64,000 nt of DNA from Fructilactobacillus myrtifloralis (GCF_024029335.1 NZ_CP097116.1:1240001-1304000), one strand, 5' to 3'. Counted from the first letter of the stretch, positions 1-9,490 are shown. Notes: generated by a model not told the origin, from the letters alone. Program-made: numbers and translations.

Positions 1-213
1 GCCTTTGAGCTTACCAAGGAACAGCATCGGCATTTTGAAATCCCGTTGTTAAGTAAGAAAACGGAACAAGATAAGGTCGTCTGGGGGAGTGCCGAACAAC
101 TCCAAGCCGAAACGGATCAAGTCGGCACACTGACCTATAATACGATTAGCAACAAGTGGACCATCGGCGTGGACCAGGTGCGTGAAGCCACCGATCTGAA
201 TGATTTTGTCTAG
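1..213 (+). CDS. 3' end of an unidentified gene
   Basis: An open frame enters from the left edge and ends with TAG at 211-213, giving the last 70 residues of a protein. The tail is hydrophilic and Glu/Gln/Asp-rich with no membrane segment, and ends in ATDLNDFV. Codon use matches the neighbours. I do not recognise the family from this fragment. It is followed after 26 nt by the murF promoter, so it is probably a separate transcription unit. The rest of the gene lies outside the window. Confidence 0.6.
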   Translation, partial: AFELTKEQHRHFEIPLLSKKTEQDKVVWGSAEQLQAETDQVGTLTYNTISNKWTIGVDQVREATDLNDFV

Positions 214-217
214 CCAA

Positions 218-245
218 TTCGGCAGTTCGAGATTCATGTTATAAT
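218..245 (+). promoter_or_regulatory. Promoter of murF
   Basis: A perfect -10 TATAAT lies at 240-245 with a weak -35 (TTCGGC, 218-223) 16 bp upstream. It sits between the stop of the first gene and the murF ribosome site AGGAGT (285-290). Confidence 0.6.
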
Positions 246-298
246 GAAACAGATTGCATTTTGTGCAGAACACTTGCACCAAATAGGAGTATTAATTT

Positions 299-1699
299 AT
301 GAGAATGAAACTGGATGAAATCGCCCGGGCGGTGGATGGAACGCTCCAACCGGCCACGGCAGCGACCCTTGAAGTTACCTCGGTGGCTTTTGATAGTCGA
401 AAGCTAAGTGCTGGGGCGCTCTTTGTTCCCCTCCAGGGCGATCGCGACGGACATGATTACTTGCCAAGCGCAATTGACCACGGGGCAGTGGCTGCTTTGT
501 GGGCAACGACGCGGGCGCAAAGCGCCCCCGCTGATTTTCCAGTCATCCTAGTTGCCGATCCGTTGACCGCGTTACAGCAGTTAGCGCAGTATTACCTGGC
601 AAAGATTAACCCGAAGGTCGTTGCGGTCACGGGGAGTAACGGGAAGACCACTACCAAGGATTTAATTGCCTCGATTGTTAAAACGAGTTTTAACGTGACA
701 AAGACCCAGGATAATTTTAATAATGAAATTGGGGTTCCAATTACCATTCTAGCGATGAACTCGAACACCGAGGTCCTAGTGATTGAGATGGGAATGGATC
801 GTCCCGGCCAATTACACCGGCTAAGTGAACTGGTAACCCCAGACATTGCGGTGATTACGATGATTGGGGAGGCGCACATTGAGTTTTTTGGCACGCGGGC
901 CAAAATTGCCGAGGCTAAGTTGGAAATTACCGACGGGCTTCAAGACGACGGGTTCTTTGTTTACGATGGCGATGAACCACTCTTAGCGAACCAACAGTTA
1001 GCCACAAATCCCCAACGATTTACCTTTGGGCGCCAGGGCACTAACGATATTTATCCCACCACGATTACGGAGGGCGACGAATCAACGCGCTTTGAAACGA
1101 ATCGCTGGCAAGATTTTGAGTTTGTGCTCCCGTTGATTGGCAGTTACAACGTCAATAATGCCCTCGCAGCGTTAAGTGTCGGAGAACTATTAAAGATTAC
1201 CCCGGCCAAAATGCGGGAAGGCTTAGCCAATCCAGCGTTAACTTCCAACCGGGCCGAATGGTACGAGGGAACCCAAGGGGAACGCATTCTTAGTGATGTG
1301 TACAACTCGAACCCGACGGCGGTCACCGCGGTGTTAAAGGCGTTTGAAACCACCAAGACAAGCGGAAAGCGGATCGTAGTGTTAGGCGACATGCTGGAAT
1401 TAGGGAAGGATGCTCCCGCGATGCACGCAGAATTAGCGGCTGATTTTGATCCCGAGCAGATCGCGATGGTCTTTTTGGTGGGCACGAACATGGCGCACCT
1501 TTTCACTGCGTTAATGGACCGGTATCAACCAGAAACAACGCTCTTTCACTATACTTCCACGCAACTGCCGGAGTTAATTACGACGTTACAGCAGCACATT
1601 GCCCCCGGTGACGAAGTGTTACTAAAGGGAAGCCACGGCATGCACTTAGAAAAAGTACTGCACGCATTGACTACGCCCCCAACTACCACGATTGATTAA
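299..1699 (+). CDS. murF: UDP-MurNAc-tripeptide:D-Ala-D-Ala ligase MurF
   Basis: This cytoplasmic Mur ligase adds D-Ala-D-Ala to the UDP-MurNAc tripeptide, completing the peptidoglycan precursor. The 466 residues show the family order: an N-terminal substrate domain (DSRK at about 32-35), the central ATPase with P-loop TGSNGKTTT at 111-119 and the ERG-like NNEIGVP/EMGM region after it, and a C-terminal Mur ligase domain with SDVYNSNP and LGDMLELG. Length is normal. ATG 299 lies 8 nt from AGGAGT. The downstream helicase and alr make this the murF-helicase-alr neighbourhood known from enterococci and lactobacilli. Its product needs the D-Ala made by Alr, 2 kb downstream. Confidence 0.97.
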   Translation: MRMKLDEIARAVDGTLQPATAATLEVTSVAFDSRKLSAGALFVPLQGDRDGHDYLPSAIDHGAVAALWATTRAQSAPADFPVILVADPLTALQQLAQYYLAKINPKVVAVTGSNGKTTTKDLIASIVKTSFNVTKTQDNFNNEIGVPITILAMNSNTEVLVIEMGMDRPGQLHRLSELVTPDIAVITMIGEAHIEFFGTRAKIAEAKLEITDGLQDDGFFVYDGDEPLLANQQLATNPQRFTFGRQGTNDIYPTTITEGDESTRFETNRWQDFEFVLPLIGSYNVNNALAALSVGELLKITPAKMREGLANPALTSNRAEWYEGTQGERILSDVYNSNPTAVTAVLKAFETTKTSGKRIVVLGDMLELGKDAPAMHAELAADFDPEQIAMVFLVGTNMAHLFTALMDRYQPETTLFHYTSTQLPELITTLQQHIAPGDEVLLKGSHGMHLEKVLHALTTPPTTTID

Positions 1700-1869
1700 T
1701 TCTGACTTTTGTTGTACGATGGAGAAGTTGTTTTTTTCACAAAGTACGACATTAGCGAACGCACCAAACTAGTAATTCATAAGCCAGATTACGGGCGCAA
1801 CACGAAAAACGGATTTTTTTCAAGCCTGGGATTGAGTTTATGATGATGTTTCAATTAGGAGGAACACAT

Positions 1870-3342
1870 TTGAATTTTCAAGATTTAGGACTATCAGATA
1901 GTCTGTTAGCAGCAGTGGCAGCCAATGGTTATACAGAACCAACTGCCATCCAGGCCCAAACCATCCCGTTAACTTTAAACGGGGACGATGTCTTGGGTCA
2001 GGCCCAAACGGGAACGGGAAAAACCGCCGCCTTTGCCCTCCCCATTTTACAGGGAATTGACGTAAACGATCCGAACGTGCAGGCCTTAGTCATTTCGCCG
2101 ACGCGGGAATTAGCGATCCAAACGCAACGCGAGATCCAGAAGCTCGGGAAAGCTGAGGGCGCCCGGGCTCAGGTTGTTTACGGGGGTTCGGACATTCGGA
2201 AACAAATTTATGATTTGAAGAAGAAACCCCAGATTATCGTGGGAACTCCGGGACGGCTGTTGGATCACATCCAACGCCGGACGTTGAAATTAGACCACGT
2301 CCGCTTTTTGGTCTTAGATGAAGCTGACGAAATGCTGAACATGGGCTTTTTGGAAGACATCGAAAAAATCATTAAGCAAACGCCATCCGATCGCCAAACG
2401 ATGCTGTTCTCAGCAACGATGCCCGATCCGATTAAACGGGTGGGAGTTCAGTTTATGACCGATCCCAAACAGGTGAAGGTGAAGGCGAAAGAGTTAACGA
2501 CTGACTTAGTTGATCAATACTACGTGAAGGTTCGGGATAACGAGAAGTTCGATACCATGACGCGGTTATTTGACGTTAACCAGCCCAAGGTCACCATCAT
2601 TTTCTGTCGGACCAAGCGCCGGGTTGATGAAGTTGCAAAGGGGTTAGTAGCCCGGGGTTATCAAGCAGCCGGGTTGCATGGGGATTTAACCCAGAACCGG
2701 CGGACGCAGATTATGAATGAGTTTAAACGTGACCAGATTAATTACCTCGTTGCAACCGATGTAGCAGCCCGGGGAATTGATGTATCAGGAGTTACCCACG
2801 TTTATAACTTTGACGTGCCTCAGGATCCAGAGAGCTACGTGCACCGGATTGGCCGGACTGGCCGGGCCGGACACCACGGGGTGTCAGTTACGTTCGTAAC
2901 GCCGAGTGAAATGAGCTACCTGCGCGGCATCGAAAAACTAACGAAGGTGCGGATGTTACCATTGAAGCCACCTACAGCTGATGAAGCATTGGCCGGACAA
3001 TTACAATTTGCCGAGGCGGATGTGGCTAAACTGGTGAAAAAGACGGACACTAGTCGGTTTGCAGACGTAGCCAACGATTTATTGGCCCAGTACGATAGTG
3101 TTGACATCGTGGCGGCGTTCTTAAACGAGCTATCGGGAGATCAGGTGCAGGTTCACATTACCCCAGAACGCCCCCTGAAAAATCGGGGCGGTCATGGAAA
3201 CGGCCGGCGCGGTAATTACCGCGGGAACCGTCGCAACGGTGGGAGTAACTACCGTGGGAATCGGCGCACTGATCATCACGACCGGGGTGGCGATCGTAAG
3301 CGTTCCCGCAAGAACAACTTTGTTATTAAAGATAAACACTAA
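1870..3342 (+). CDS. cshA: DEAD-box RNA helicase (CshA family)
   Basis: An ATP-dependent RNA helicase of the CshA type, which in Firmicutes acts with the RNA degradosome and in ribosome assembly and cold growth. Visible motifs are the Q motif (near residues 1-30, Phe-Gln-Asp-Leu-Gly onward), motif I AQTGTGKT (about 45-52), DEAD (about 149-152), SAT, and HRIGRTGRAG of the second RecA domain. The C-terminal 50 residues are an Arg/Gly-rich tail (RGNRR repeats), typical of RNA-binding extensions in this family. I place the start at TTG 1870 because AGGAGG at 1857-1862 lies 7 nt before it. The upstream in-frame ATG at 1840 has no ribosome site. A long untranslated leader (about 130-170 nt) precedes it. 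Confidence 0.95.
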   Translation: MNFQDLGLSDSLLAAVAANGYTEPTAIQAQTIPLTLNGDDVLGQAQTGTGKTAAFALPILQGIDVNDPNVQALVISPTRELAIQTQREIQKLGKAEGARAQVVYGGSDIRKQIYDLKKKPQIIVGTPGRLLDHIQRRTLKLDHVRFLVLDEADEMLNMGFLEDIEKIIKQTPSDRQTMLFSATMPDPIKRVGVQFMTDPKQVKVKAKELTTDLVDQYYVKVRDNEKFDTMTRLFDVNQPKVTIIFCRTKRRVDEVAKGLVARGYQAAGLHGDLTQNRRTQIMNEFKRDQINYLVATDVAARGIDVSGVTHVYNFDVPQDPESYVHRIGRTGRAGHHGVSVTFVTPSEMSYLRGIEKLTKVRMLPLKPPTADEALAGQLQFAEADVAKLVKKTDTSRFADVANDLLAQYDSVDIVAAFLNELSGDQVQVHITPERPLKNRGGHGNGRRGNYRGNRRNGGSNYRGNRRTDHHDRGGDRKRSRKNNFVIKDKH

Positions 3343-3352
3343 ACAATTACCC

Positions 3353-3386
3353 AAGTCTTTTAGTCATCTGACTAAAGGACTTTTTT
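3353..3386 (+). terminator. Terminator after cshA
   Basis: The arms AAGTC-TTTTAGTCA and TGACTAAA-GGACTT form a stem followed by six T residues, 10 nt after the helicase stop. Confidence 0.85.
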
Positions 3387-3446
3387 ACTGGCTTTTTCCA
3401 AACGATTAGAGGCAAAAAGCGGTGGGGAAGCTTCGAACCGGTCGGA

Positions 3447-3475
3447 TTTTTAGAATTGGGCTAAAATGATATAAT
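3447..3475 (+). promoter_or_regulatory. Promoter of alr-mazF unit
   Basis: TATAAT at 3470-3475 is preceded at 17 bp by a weak -35 (TTTTTA, 3447-3452). It lies between the cshA terminator and alr. Confidence 0.6.
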
Positions 3476-3504
3476 GAGAACAATTCACGCACGGGGAGAA
3501 CATG

Positions 3505-4659
3505 ATGGTAATTGGAAAAAATCGAAACGGACAAATTCTCATCAATGAAACTGCGATTCGCCACAACGTCCAGCAGGCCGTGGACCGCTTACCACGCGGA
3601 ACGGAACTGTTTGCGGTCGTGAAGGCGGATGGCTACGGACATGGTGCGGTGGTTGCGGCCCGGCTCGCGAAACAAGCCGGGGCCACTGGCTTTTGCGTGG
3701 CCATTTTAGACGAAGCCATTCAGTTACGTGAGGCTGGGTTCGTCACGGAACCAATTTTAGTGCTCGGATTGACCGATGTAGCGCAACTCGCGTTGATTGC
3801 GAAGTACCAAATTACGGTGACGGTGGCGGACGTTGCGTGGCTGCACGACGCGCAACGGGTGAAACAGGCGCTGGGGCTTACCACCCCCATCAAGTTTTTC
3901 CTCGCTTTAGACAGTGGAATGGGGCGGATTGGGCTGCAGACACCAGCCGAGGTAGACACCTTTGTCCGGGATTACGCCACGCTACATCCTGATTTTGAGT
4001 GGCAGGGGGTGTATACCCACTTTGCAACGGCCGACAGTCCTGATCAAGAGTACTTCGACTTTCAAGTGGCTAATTTTCGAGAATTATTGGCCCAGTTTCC
4101 GCACCGACCGCGCTATGTTTCCGTAGCTAACTCTGCCACCGATTTATGGCACTCCATTCCAGAGGCTAATTTAGTCCGATATGGGGTGGCGATGTACGGG
4201 TTAAATCCCGCGGGAACTGCCCTGACCCCGCCATTTCCGCTGGTTCCAGCGCTCAGTTTAACCTCGGAGTTGGTCTATGTAAAACAGGTACAGTCCGGCC
4301 GTTCCATTGGCTACGGGGCGACCTATCAAGTTGACACTCCCCAGTGGATTGGAACGGTGCCGATGGGGTATGCCGATGGACTGCGGCGCGATTTGCAGGG
4401 TTTTTTTGTTCTAATTAACGGCCAACGGTGTCCAATCGTGGGGCGCGTTTGCATGGACCAGTTGATGGTAAAACTACCAAAGCACCTTCCGGTTGGAACT
4501 AAAGTGACAATCATTGGATCAGATCAGGAGCAAACCATTTCCCTTCAGGAGATGGCCGAGTATTGTCACACGATTCACTATGAATTAGCGTGTGGATTTT
4601 CAACCCGCGTCCCCCGGCTTTATTACGCAGGGGATGCCCAGACAAAGGGTTTGAGGTGA
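3505..4659 (+). CDS. alr: Alanine racemase
   Basis: A PLP-dependent cytoplasmic enzyme interconverting L- and D-alanine for peptidoglycan and teichoic acid D-alanylation. The PLP lysine is K40 in the signature AVVKADGYGHG. The second catalytic residue, a tyrosine of the C-terminal beta domain, is in SIGYGATY. The 384 residues match the family. Two consecutive ATG codons exist (3502 and 3505). 3505 is preferred because GGGGAG at 3493-3498 is 6 nt away, against 3 nt for the first. It is followed after 6 nt by a small MazE-like ORF and then mazF, the arrangement of Bacillus alr-ndoAI-ndoA. The holo-ACP synthase gene that often precedes alr in relatives is missing. Confidence 0.96.
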   Translation: MVIGKNRNGQILINETAIRHNVQQAVDRLPRGTELFAVVKADGYGHGAVVAARLAKQAGATGFCVAILDEAIQLREAGFVTEPILVLGLTDVAQLALIAKYQITVTVADVAWLHDAQRVKQALGLTTPIKFFLALDSGMGRIGLQTPAEVDTFVRDYATLHPDFEWQGVYTHFATADSPDQEYFDFQVANFRELLAQFPHRPRYVSVANSATDLWHSIPEANLVRYGVAMYGLNPAGTALTPPFPLVPALSLTSELVYVKQVQSGRSIGYGATYQVDTPQWIGTVPMGYADGLRRDLQGFFVLINGQRCPIVGRVCMDQLMVKLPKHLPVGTKVTIIGSDQEQTISLQEMAEYCHTIHYELACGFSTRVPRLYYAGDAQTKGLR

Positions 4660-4665
4660 TTTGAC

Positions 4666-4902
4666 ATGTTACACTATCAACTTCAACAGGCAACGCGAAT
4701 TCGCCAACCACTGGCACCTGCTTTAGCAACCACTAAGGTGCAACCTAGTGGGGAGCAATTTGCTGGGAGTGCCGTTCAAAATCAGCTGGCGTACGGCTAC
4801 CAATTAATGGCGGGCTTAAACCAACAAATTGTGGATGAATATTCTGCTTGTCAGTACGAAGCGATTTTTAACCTCCTAAAATATTACGATGAAAAGCTGT
4901 AA
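4666..4902 (+). CDS. Small MazE/EndoAI-like antitoxin candidate
   Basis: A 78-residue protein with ATG 4666 behind GAGGTGAT, lying between alr and mazF exactly where Bacillus carries the antitoxin ndoAI. Residues 48-70 (GYQLMAGLNQQIVDEYSACQ and the EA that follows) resemble, as I recall that sequence, the EndoAI C-terminal arm that wraps MazF: shared G, Y, M, A, N, I, E and EA at equal spacing. The first 45 residues do not look like the ribbon-helix-helix DNA-binding domain of EndoAI; they are Gln/Ala-rich. So it may neutralise MazF without binding DNA. The function is inferred from position plus this short similarity. An unrelated small protein remains possible. Confidence 0.6.
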   Translation: MLHYQLQQATRIRQPLAPALATTKVQPSGEQFAGSAVQNQLAYGYQLMAGLNQQIVDEYSACQYEAIFNLLKYYDEKL

Positions 4903-4934
4903 CCACGAACTTTTAGAATGAAAGGTTAGATTTA

Positions 4935-5288
4935 ATGAGTGAAACACCGATCAAGCGTGGCGACGTTTTTTTTGCCGATTTATCGCCAGTAGTTGGTTCG
5001 GAACAAGGGGGGTTACGCCCCGTTTTGATCATTCAAAACGACATTGGAAACCATTACAGTCCCACGGTAATTGTGGCGGCGATTACGGCTAAAATTAGTA
5101 AACCACGGATGCCAACTCACATTGCCATTGCGGCACGTCAAACCGGAATTGAACGGGATTCGGTTATTTTACTAGAACAAATTAGAACGATTGATAAGCA
5201 ACGACTACGGGATCAAGTTACCCACCTCCCTGATGGCATCATGGCCCGGGTTGATCAGGCACTCGCCTTGAGCGTGGGGATTGATTAG
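4935..5288 (+). CDS. mazF: MazF/PemK-family endoribonuclease toxin
   Basis: A 117-residue mRNA interferase of the MazF/NdoA family, which cleaves single-stranded mRNA at short sequence motifs. The N-terminal [21 protein letters not shown] and AAITAK segments are all present. Catalytic candidates are R28 and T51, equivalent to Arg25 and Thr48 of Bacillus NdoA. Length matches the family. ATG 4935 follows AAAGGTTA. It lies 32 nt after the MazE-like ORF and is likely co-transcribed with alr. In Bacillus this position also supplies the SigB-linked operon, but no sigB genes follow here. Confidence 0.93.
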   Translation: MSETPIKRGDVFFADLSPVVGSEQGGLRPVLIIQNDIGNHYSPTVIVAAITAKISKPRMPTHIAIAARQTGIERDSVILLEQIRTIDKQRLRDQVTHLPDGIMARVDQALALSVGID

Positions 5289-5370
5289 TCGTTAGACTAC
5301 ATATGAAAACCAGAGGGTGGGCAACCAGTCTCTTTTTTGCATTAACTTAACGGAAAGAAGGATGGAACAG

Positions 5371-5928
5371 ATGAAAATGATTGTTGGGTTAGGAAACGTG
5401 GGAGAAAAGTACGCGGGAACACGGCATAATACTGGGTTTATGGCGGTCGATCAGTTTGCAAGTGAGCACCAAATTGCAATTACCCAGCAAAAACTGGGGG
5501 CCTTAGTCGGCTCTGGGGTAATTGACGGCGAAAAGGTTTTGCTGGTAAAACCAGTTACCTACATGAACGAATCCGGTCGAGCGGTTCAACCACTGCTGGC
5601 TTTTTATAAGCTCAGCCTTGCTGATTTGGTGGTCGTGTATGATGATATGGACCTGCACGTCGGGCGGATTCGGTTGCGCACGCATGGTTCGGCAGGTGGT
5701 CACAACGGAATTAAGAGTCTGATTGCCCACTTAGGGACGGATCAATTTAACCGGATTAAGGTCGGAACGGATCATCCTAAGCGCGAAAGCGTGGTGAAGT
5801 ACGTGTTAAGCCGGTTTAGTTTAGAACAACAAGGCCCCCTTGCAGAAGCGCTTGACCACACGACCCAGGCGCTCGACGAATGGGTGGCCGGTACTGATTT
5901 TCCTAAGTTAGAAAATGAATTTAACTAG
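5371..5928 (+). CDS. pth: Peptidyl-tRNA hydrolase
   Basis: An esterase that frees tRNA from peptidyl-tRNA that has dropped off ribosomes. The 185-residue protein carries the Pth signatures: GLGNVGEKYAGTRHNTGF with catalytic H19, the N of TYMNESG, D in VYDDMDL, and GGHNGIKS. I chose ATG 5371 because AAGAAGG (5355-5361) is 9 nt upstream. An extension to 5317 adds residues not found in the family. It is followed by mfd with a 25-nt gap, the conserved pth-mfd pair of Firmicutes. Confidence 0.96.
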   Translation: MKMIVGLGNVGEKYAGTRHNTGFMAVDQFASEHQIAITQQKLGALVGSGVIDGEKVLLVKPVTYMNESGRAVQPLLAFYKLSLADLVVVYDDMDLHVGRIRLRTHGSAGGHNGIKSLIAHLGTDQFNRIKVGTDHPKRESVVKYVLSRFSLEQQGPLAEALDHTTQALDEWVAGTDFPKLENEFN

Positions 5929-5953
5929 TCGCTAACGACCAGAAAGGATTATC

Positions 5954-8900
5954 GTGAAATTAACCGAAGTTTTTGAAGCGCTCCCCCAGTACCAAACGAT
6001 CATGGATCAGCTTCAGCCGGGATCACGGCAATTGGTAACTGGGACCGGTGGTAGCGCACAGAAATTACTGTTACAAACCATGGTCCAACAGCGCCAGCAA
6101 CCACTCCTCTACGTAACCGATACGTTAGAACACGCTGAGCAGGCCGTTAAAACCTTTAGTACCGGTCTGACGGACGTGCCCGTACTACTCTTTCCAGCCG
6201 AGGAGTTAGTGGCCGCTGAAGTAGCCACCAGTTCTCCAGAGTTTCGAGCGGAACGGGTGCAGGCGATGCAGGCCCTGGTAGCTGGTAAGCCGGTGGTCGT
6301 GGTTGCGACCACGGCGGGTTTGAAACGTTATTTACCAGAACCCGCTGATTTTCAGGCAGCGGCCTTGACCGTGAAACTCGGCGCTGACTGGGAACGCGAG
6401 GCCCTCCAAAACCAGTTGGTGGAAATGGGATACGTGCGCAAGAATCTAGTCGCAGTCCCCGGGGAATTTGCGATTCGTGGTTCCATTGTCGATATTTATC
6501 CGTTAAATGCCTCCAATCCGGTCCGCTTAGATTTTTTTGATACGGAGGTCGATTCCCTGCGTAGTTTTGACGCAGCGACCCAACGGAGCATTGAAAATTT
6601 AACGACAGTTACGATTCTCCCGGCGACGGATTTCTTGCCCACGGCTGCTGACCGGGAACACGCTAACCATGCGATTCACAAGCAGTTAGCCACGCTTACT
6701 AATGAGCAAGCGCGGACCGAATTAGCCCAACTCGCCCAGGAAGTGACGACAAAGGTTACGGATCCCGCTTGGCAGGCCTATGCCTCGTTATTGTTTCGCA
6801 AAGAAACGTCAATTTTAGCGTACTTACCAGCTACGGGCGTGGTTGCCTTCGATGATTATCAACGAATTCGGGATGCCAATCAGCAGCTAGAACGTGATGA
6901 AACAAACTGGCGGACCTCGGTTTCTGTAAATCATCCTGGGTTAGCGGACCAAAAGGTGAGTTTAAACCTCACCACGGTTTTAAAAGCAAGCCAGCAACCG
7001 TGGTTACTCTTGTCCCTATTTCAAAAGGGGCTGGGGCGGATGCGCTTAGATTACATCAGTGAGATTAAGGTCCGCCCCATGCAACGGTTTTTCGGGCAGA
7101 TGCCCATGCTTAAAACCGAAATGGAGCGCTATCAGTCCGAACAGACGACCGTTGTGATTATGGTAGGCAGTCAGGACCGCCTAGCAAAGGTGCAACAAAC
7201 GCTCCAGGATTTTGGGATCGAAGCAGTAGCCACCACCATTTCCAAGTTGGTGCCGAGTCGTATCCAAATTGTAACGGGAACGCTGCCGGAGGGGTTTGAA
7301 CTGCCAGCCGCGAACTTTGCGGTGTTGACGGAACACGAACTGTTTCAGCGGGTTACAGAACGCGCTAAACCCCACAGAATCCGGCACCAACGTTTTACTA
7401 ATGCGGAACGGATTAAAAGTTACACGGACTTAAAGCCCGGGGACTATGTCGTACACGTTAACCACGGAATTGGGCGTTACGATGGCATGCAAACCATGGA
7501 AGTGGATGGGAAACACCAGGATTATCTCACCATCACTTACCAAAAAAACGCCCAAATTTTTATTCCCGTGACCCAACTGAATTTAATTCAAAAGTACGTG
7601 GCGGCGGAAGGCCAAGCTCCCCGGTTGAATAAGCTCGGCGGGAACGAATGGGCCAAAACCAAAAGTCGGGTAGCGGAAAAAGTTGATGATATGGCGGATG
7701 AACTCGTTGACTTATACGCCCAACGATCCCAGACGCCTGGATTTGCCTTTCCCGATGATGATGCTTACCAGGCCGAATTTGAGGCGGCGTTTCCCTATCA
7801 ACCGACCCCCGATCAAATTCGAAGTACCGCTGAAATTAAACATGACATGGAACAACCCCATCCGATGGATCGGTTGTTAGTCGGCGACGTGGGTTACGGG
7901 AAAACGGAAGTGGCCATGCGGGCGGCGTTTAAAGCCGTGGAAGCGGGAAAACAGGTGGCCTTCTTGGTCCCAACGACCGTGTTAGCGCAGCAACATTATG
8001 AAACCTTGACCAGTCGGTTTGAGGATTTTCCGGTTGAGATTGGTGTTTTATCACGGTTTAACAGTGCGCAACAAACCAAACAAACCCTGGCGGATTTAAA
8101 GTCCGGACGCCTCGATATTTTAGTGGGAACCCACCGCTTATTATCCAATGATGTGCAGTACCATGATTTAGGGCTGTTAATTGTGGATGAAGAGCAACGG
8201 TTTGGGGTCAAGCACAAGGAAAAACTAAAAGAACTAAAGCAAAATGTCGACGTCCTAACGCTCACTGCCACCCCCATTCCACGGACTTTAAACATGTCGA
8301 TGATGGGGGTGCGGGATTTATCCGTGATTGAAACACCGCCTGCGAACCGGTATCCGATTCAAACCTACGTGATGGAACAAAATGATGCGGCAATCGTCGA
8401 TGGAATTCGGCGTGAACTCCAACGCGACGGCCAGGTTTTTTACCTGCACAATCGGGTGAAAGACATCGAGCAAAAGGTGGACAAGTTACAAACATTACTG
8501 CCGGATGCGCGAATTGGTTACATTCACGGGCAAATGACCGAACGGCAGATGGAACAGATTTTGTACGACTTTATGAACGGTCAGTATGACGTATTGGTAA
8601 CGACCACCATTATTGAAACGGGGATCGATATGCCGAACGTCAACACGTTATTCGTTGAAGATGCCGATCGGATGGGGCTTGCCCAGTTGTACCAAATTCG
8701 GGGTCGGATTGGGCGTAGCAATCGGGTCGGCCAGGCGTACTTCATGTATCAACCCGACAAGGTGTTGACCGAAGCGGGTGAAAACCGGTTAGAGGCCATT
8801 AAGGACTTTACGGAGTTAGGATCCGGCTTTAAGGTTGCCATGCGGGATCTGTCCATCCGTGGCGCTGGAAACGTGTTAGGCCGGGCCCAGCACGGCTTCA

Positions 8901-9490
8901 TTGATTCGGTTGGTTATGATATGTATACCAAGATGTTAAATGATGCGGTGGCTCGCAAACAGGGGAAGGCGACCCAACCAACTCATCCAGATGCGAGTGT
9001 TGATTTGGGCGTTGAAGCCTATCTTCCTGATACGTATATTCCAGACCAACAACAAAAAATTGAAATTTACAAGCGGATGCGCCAGTTGGAAAATCGCGAC
9101 CAGTTTACCGAATTACAGAGTGATTTAATTGACCGGTTCGGTGAGTATCCGGTGGCCGTAGCCCGCTTACTTACGATTGATTTAATCAAGTCCTTGGCGG
9201 ATGAAGCGTTTATTGAACAAATTAAGCGGACGGGGCAGACCCTGACCGTGACCTTTAGCCGCCAGGTTTCAGACGCGTCGGAGAGTCAGACGATTTTACG
9301 AGCACTGGCCACCACCAAGTTTCGGTCGACAATTAAACAGGTTAACGGCCGGTTTCAAGTTAACCTCGTCATTCAACCAACGATGACGGAAGAAGAGTGG
9401 CTGGCGGAACTTAACCAGTTTGTGCAGGCCTTAGTGACTCAGGATCAACCAGAAGCAGCAACTCGAAAGGATGAGATGAATGCGAATTGA
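5954..9490 (+). CDS. mfd: Transcription-repair coupling factor Mfd
   Basis: A DNA translocase that pushes stalled RNA polymerase off damaged DNA and recruits UvrA. The 1178 residues show an N-terminal UvrB-like region, an RNA-polymerase-interacting domain around 490-570 (PGDYVVHVNHGIGRY), a RecG-like motor with Walker A GDVGYGKT (about 643-650), the DEEQ box in VDEEQRFGVKHKE, TATPIPRTL, and the C-terminal TRCF domain. It starts at GTG 5954 behind AGAAAGGA. Its last 11 nt overlap the S4-domain gene rqcP, suggesting translational coupling. Confidence 0.97.
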   Translation: MKLTEVFEALPQYQTIMDQLQPGSRQLVTGTGGSAQKLLLQTMVQQRQQPLLYVTDTLEHAEQAVKTFSTGLTDVPVLLFPAEELVAAEVATSSPEFRAERVQAMQALVAGKPVVVVATTAGLKRYLPEPADFQAAALTVKLGADWEREALQNQLVEMGYVRKNLVAVPGEFAIRGSIVDIYPLNASNPVRLDFFDTEVDSLRSFDAATQRSIENLTTVTILPATDFLPTAADREHANHAIHKQLATLTNEQARTELAQLAQEVTTKVTDPAWQAYASLLFRKETSILAYLPATGVVAFDDYQRIRDANQQLERDETNWRTSVSVNHPGLADQKVSLNLTTVLKASQQPWLLLSLFQKGLGRMRLDYISEIKVRPMQRFFGQMPMLKTEMERYQSEQTTVVIMVGSQDRLAKVQQTLQDFGIEAVATTISKLVPSRIQIVTGTLPEGFELPAANFAVLTEHELFQRVTERAKPHRIRHQRFTNAERIKSYTDLKPGDYVVHVNHGIGRYDGMQTMEVDGKHQDYLTITYQKNAQIFIPVTQLNLIQKYVAAEGQAPRLNKLGGNEWAKTKSRVAEKVDDMADELVDLYAQRSQTPGFAFPDDDAYQAEFEAAFPYQPTPDQIRSTAEIKHDMEQPHPMDRLLVGDVGYGKTEVAMRAAFKAVEAGKQVAFLVPTTVLAQQHYETLTSRFEDFPVEIGVLSRFNSAQQTKQTLADLKSGRLDILVGTHRLLSNDVQYHDLGLLIVDEEQRFGVKHKEKLKELKQNVDVLTLTATPIPRTLNMSMMGVRDLSVIETPPANRYPIQTYVMEQNDAAIVDGIRRELQRDGQVFYLHNRVKDIEQKVDKLQTLLPDARIGYIHGQMTERQMEQILYDFMNGQYDVLVTTTIIETGIDMPNVNTLFVEDADRMGLAQLYQIRGRIGRSNRVGQAYFMYQPDKVLTEAGENRLEAIKDFTELGSGFKVAMRDLSIRGAGNVLGRAQHGFIDSVGYDMYTKMLNDAVARKQGKATQPTHPDASVDLGVEAYLPDTYIPDQQQKIEIYKRMRQLENRDQFTELQSDLIDRFGEYPVAVARLLTIDLIKSLADEAFIEQIKRTGQTLTVTFSRQVSDASESQTILRALATTKFRSTIKQVNGRFQVNLVIQPTMTEEEWLAELNQFVQALVTQDQPEAATRKDEMNAN

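Noticed and set aside
5303-5338. Possible terminator between mazF and pth (AGAG ... CTCTTTTTT)
   Set aside because: Arms pair only over about four bases, so it is too weak to list.
8940-9128. Small frames within mfd and similar overlapping frames in ftsH, tex and mprF
   Set aside because: They are alternative-frame shadows without ribosome sites.
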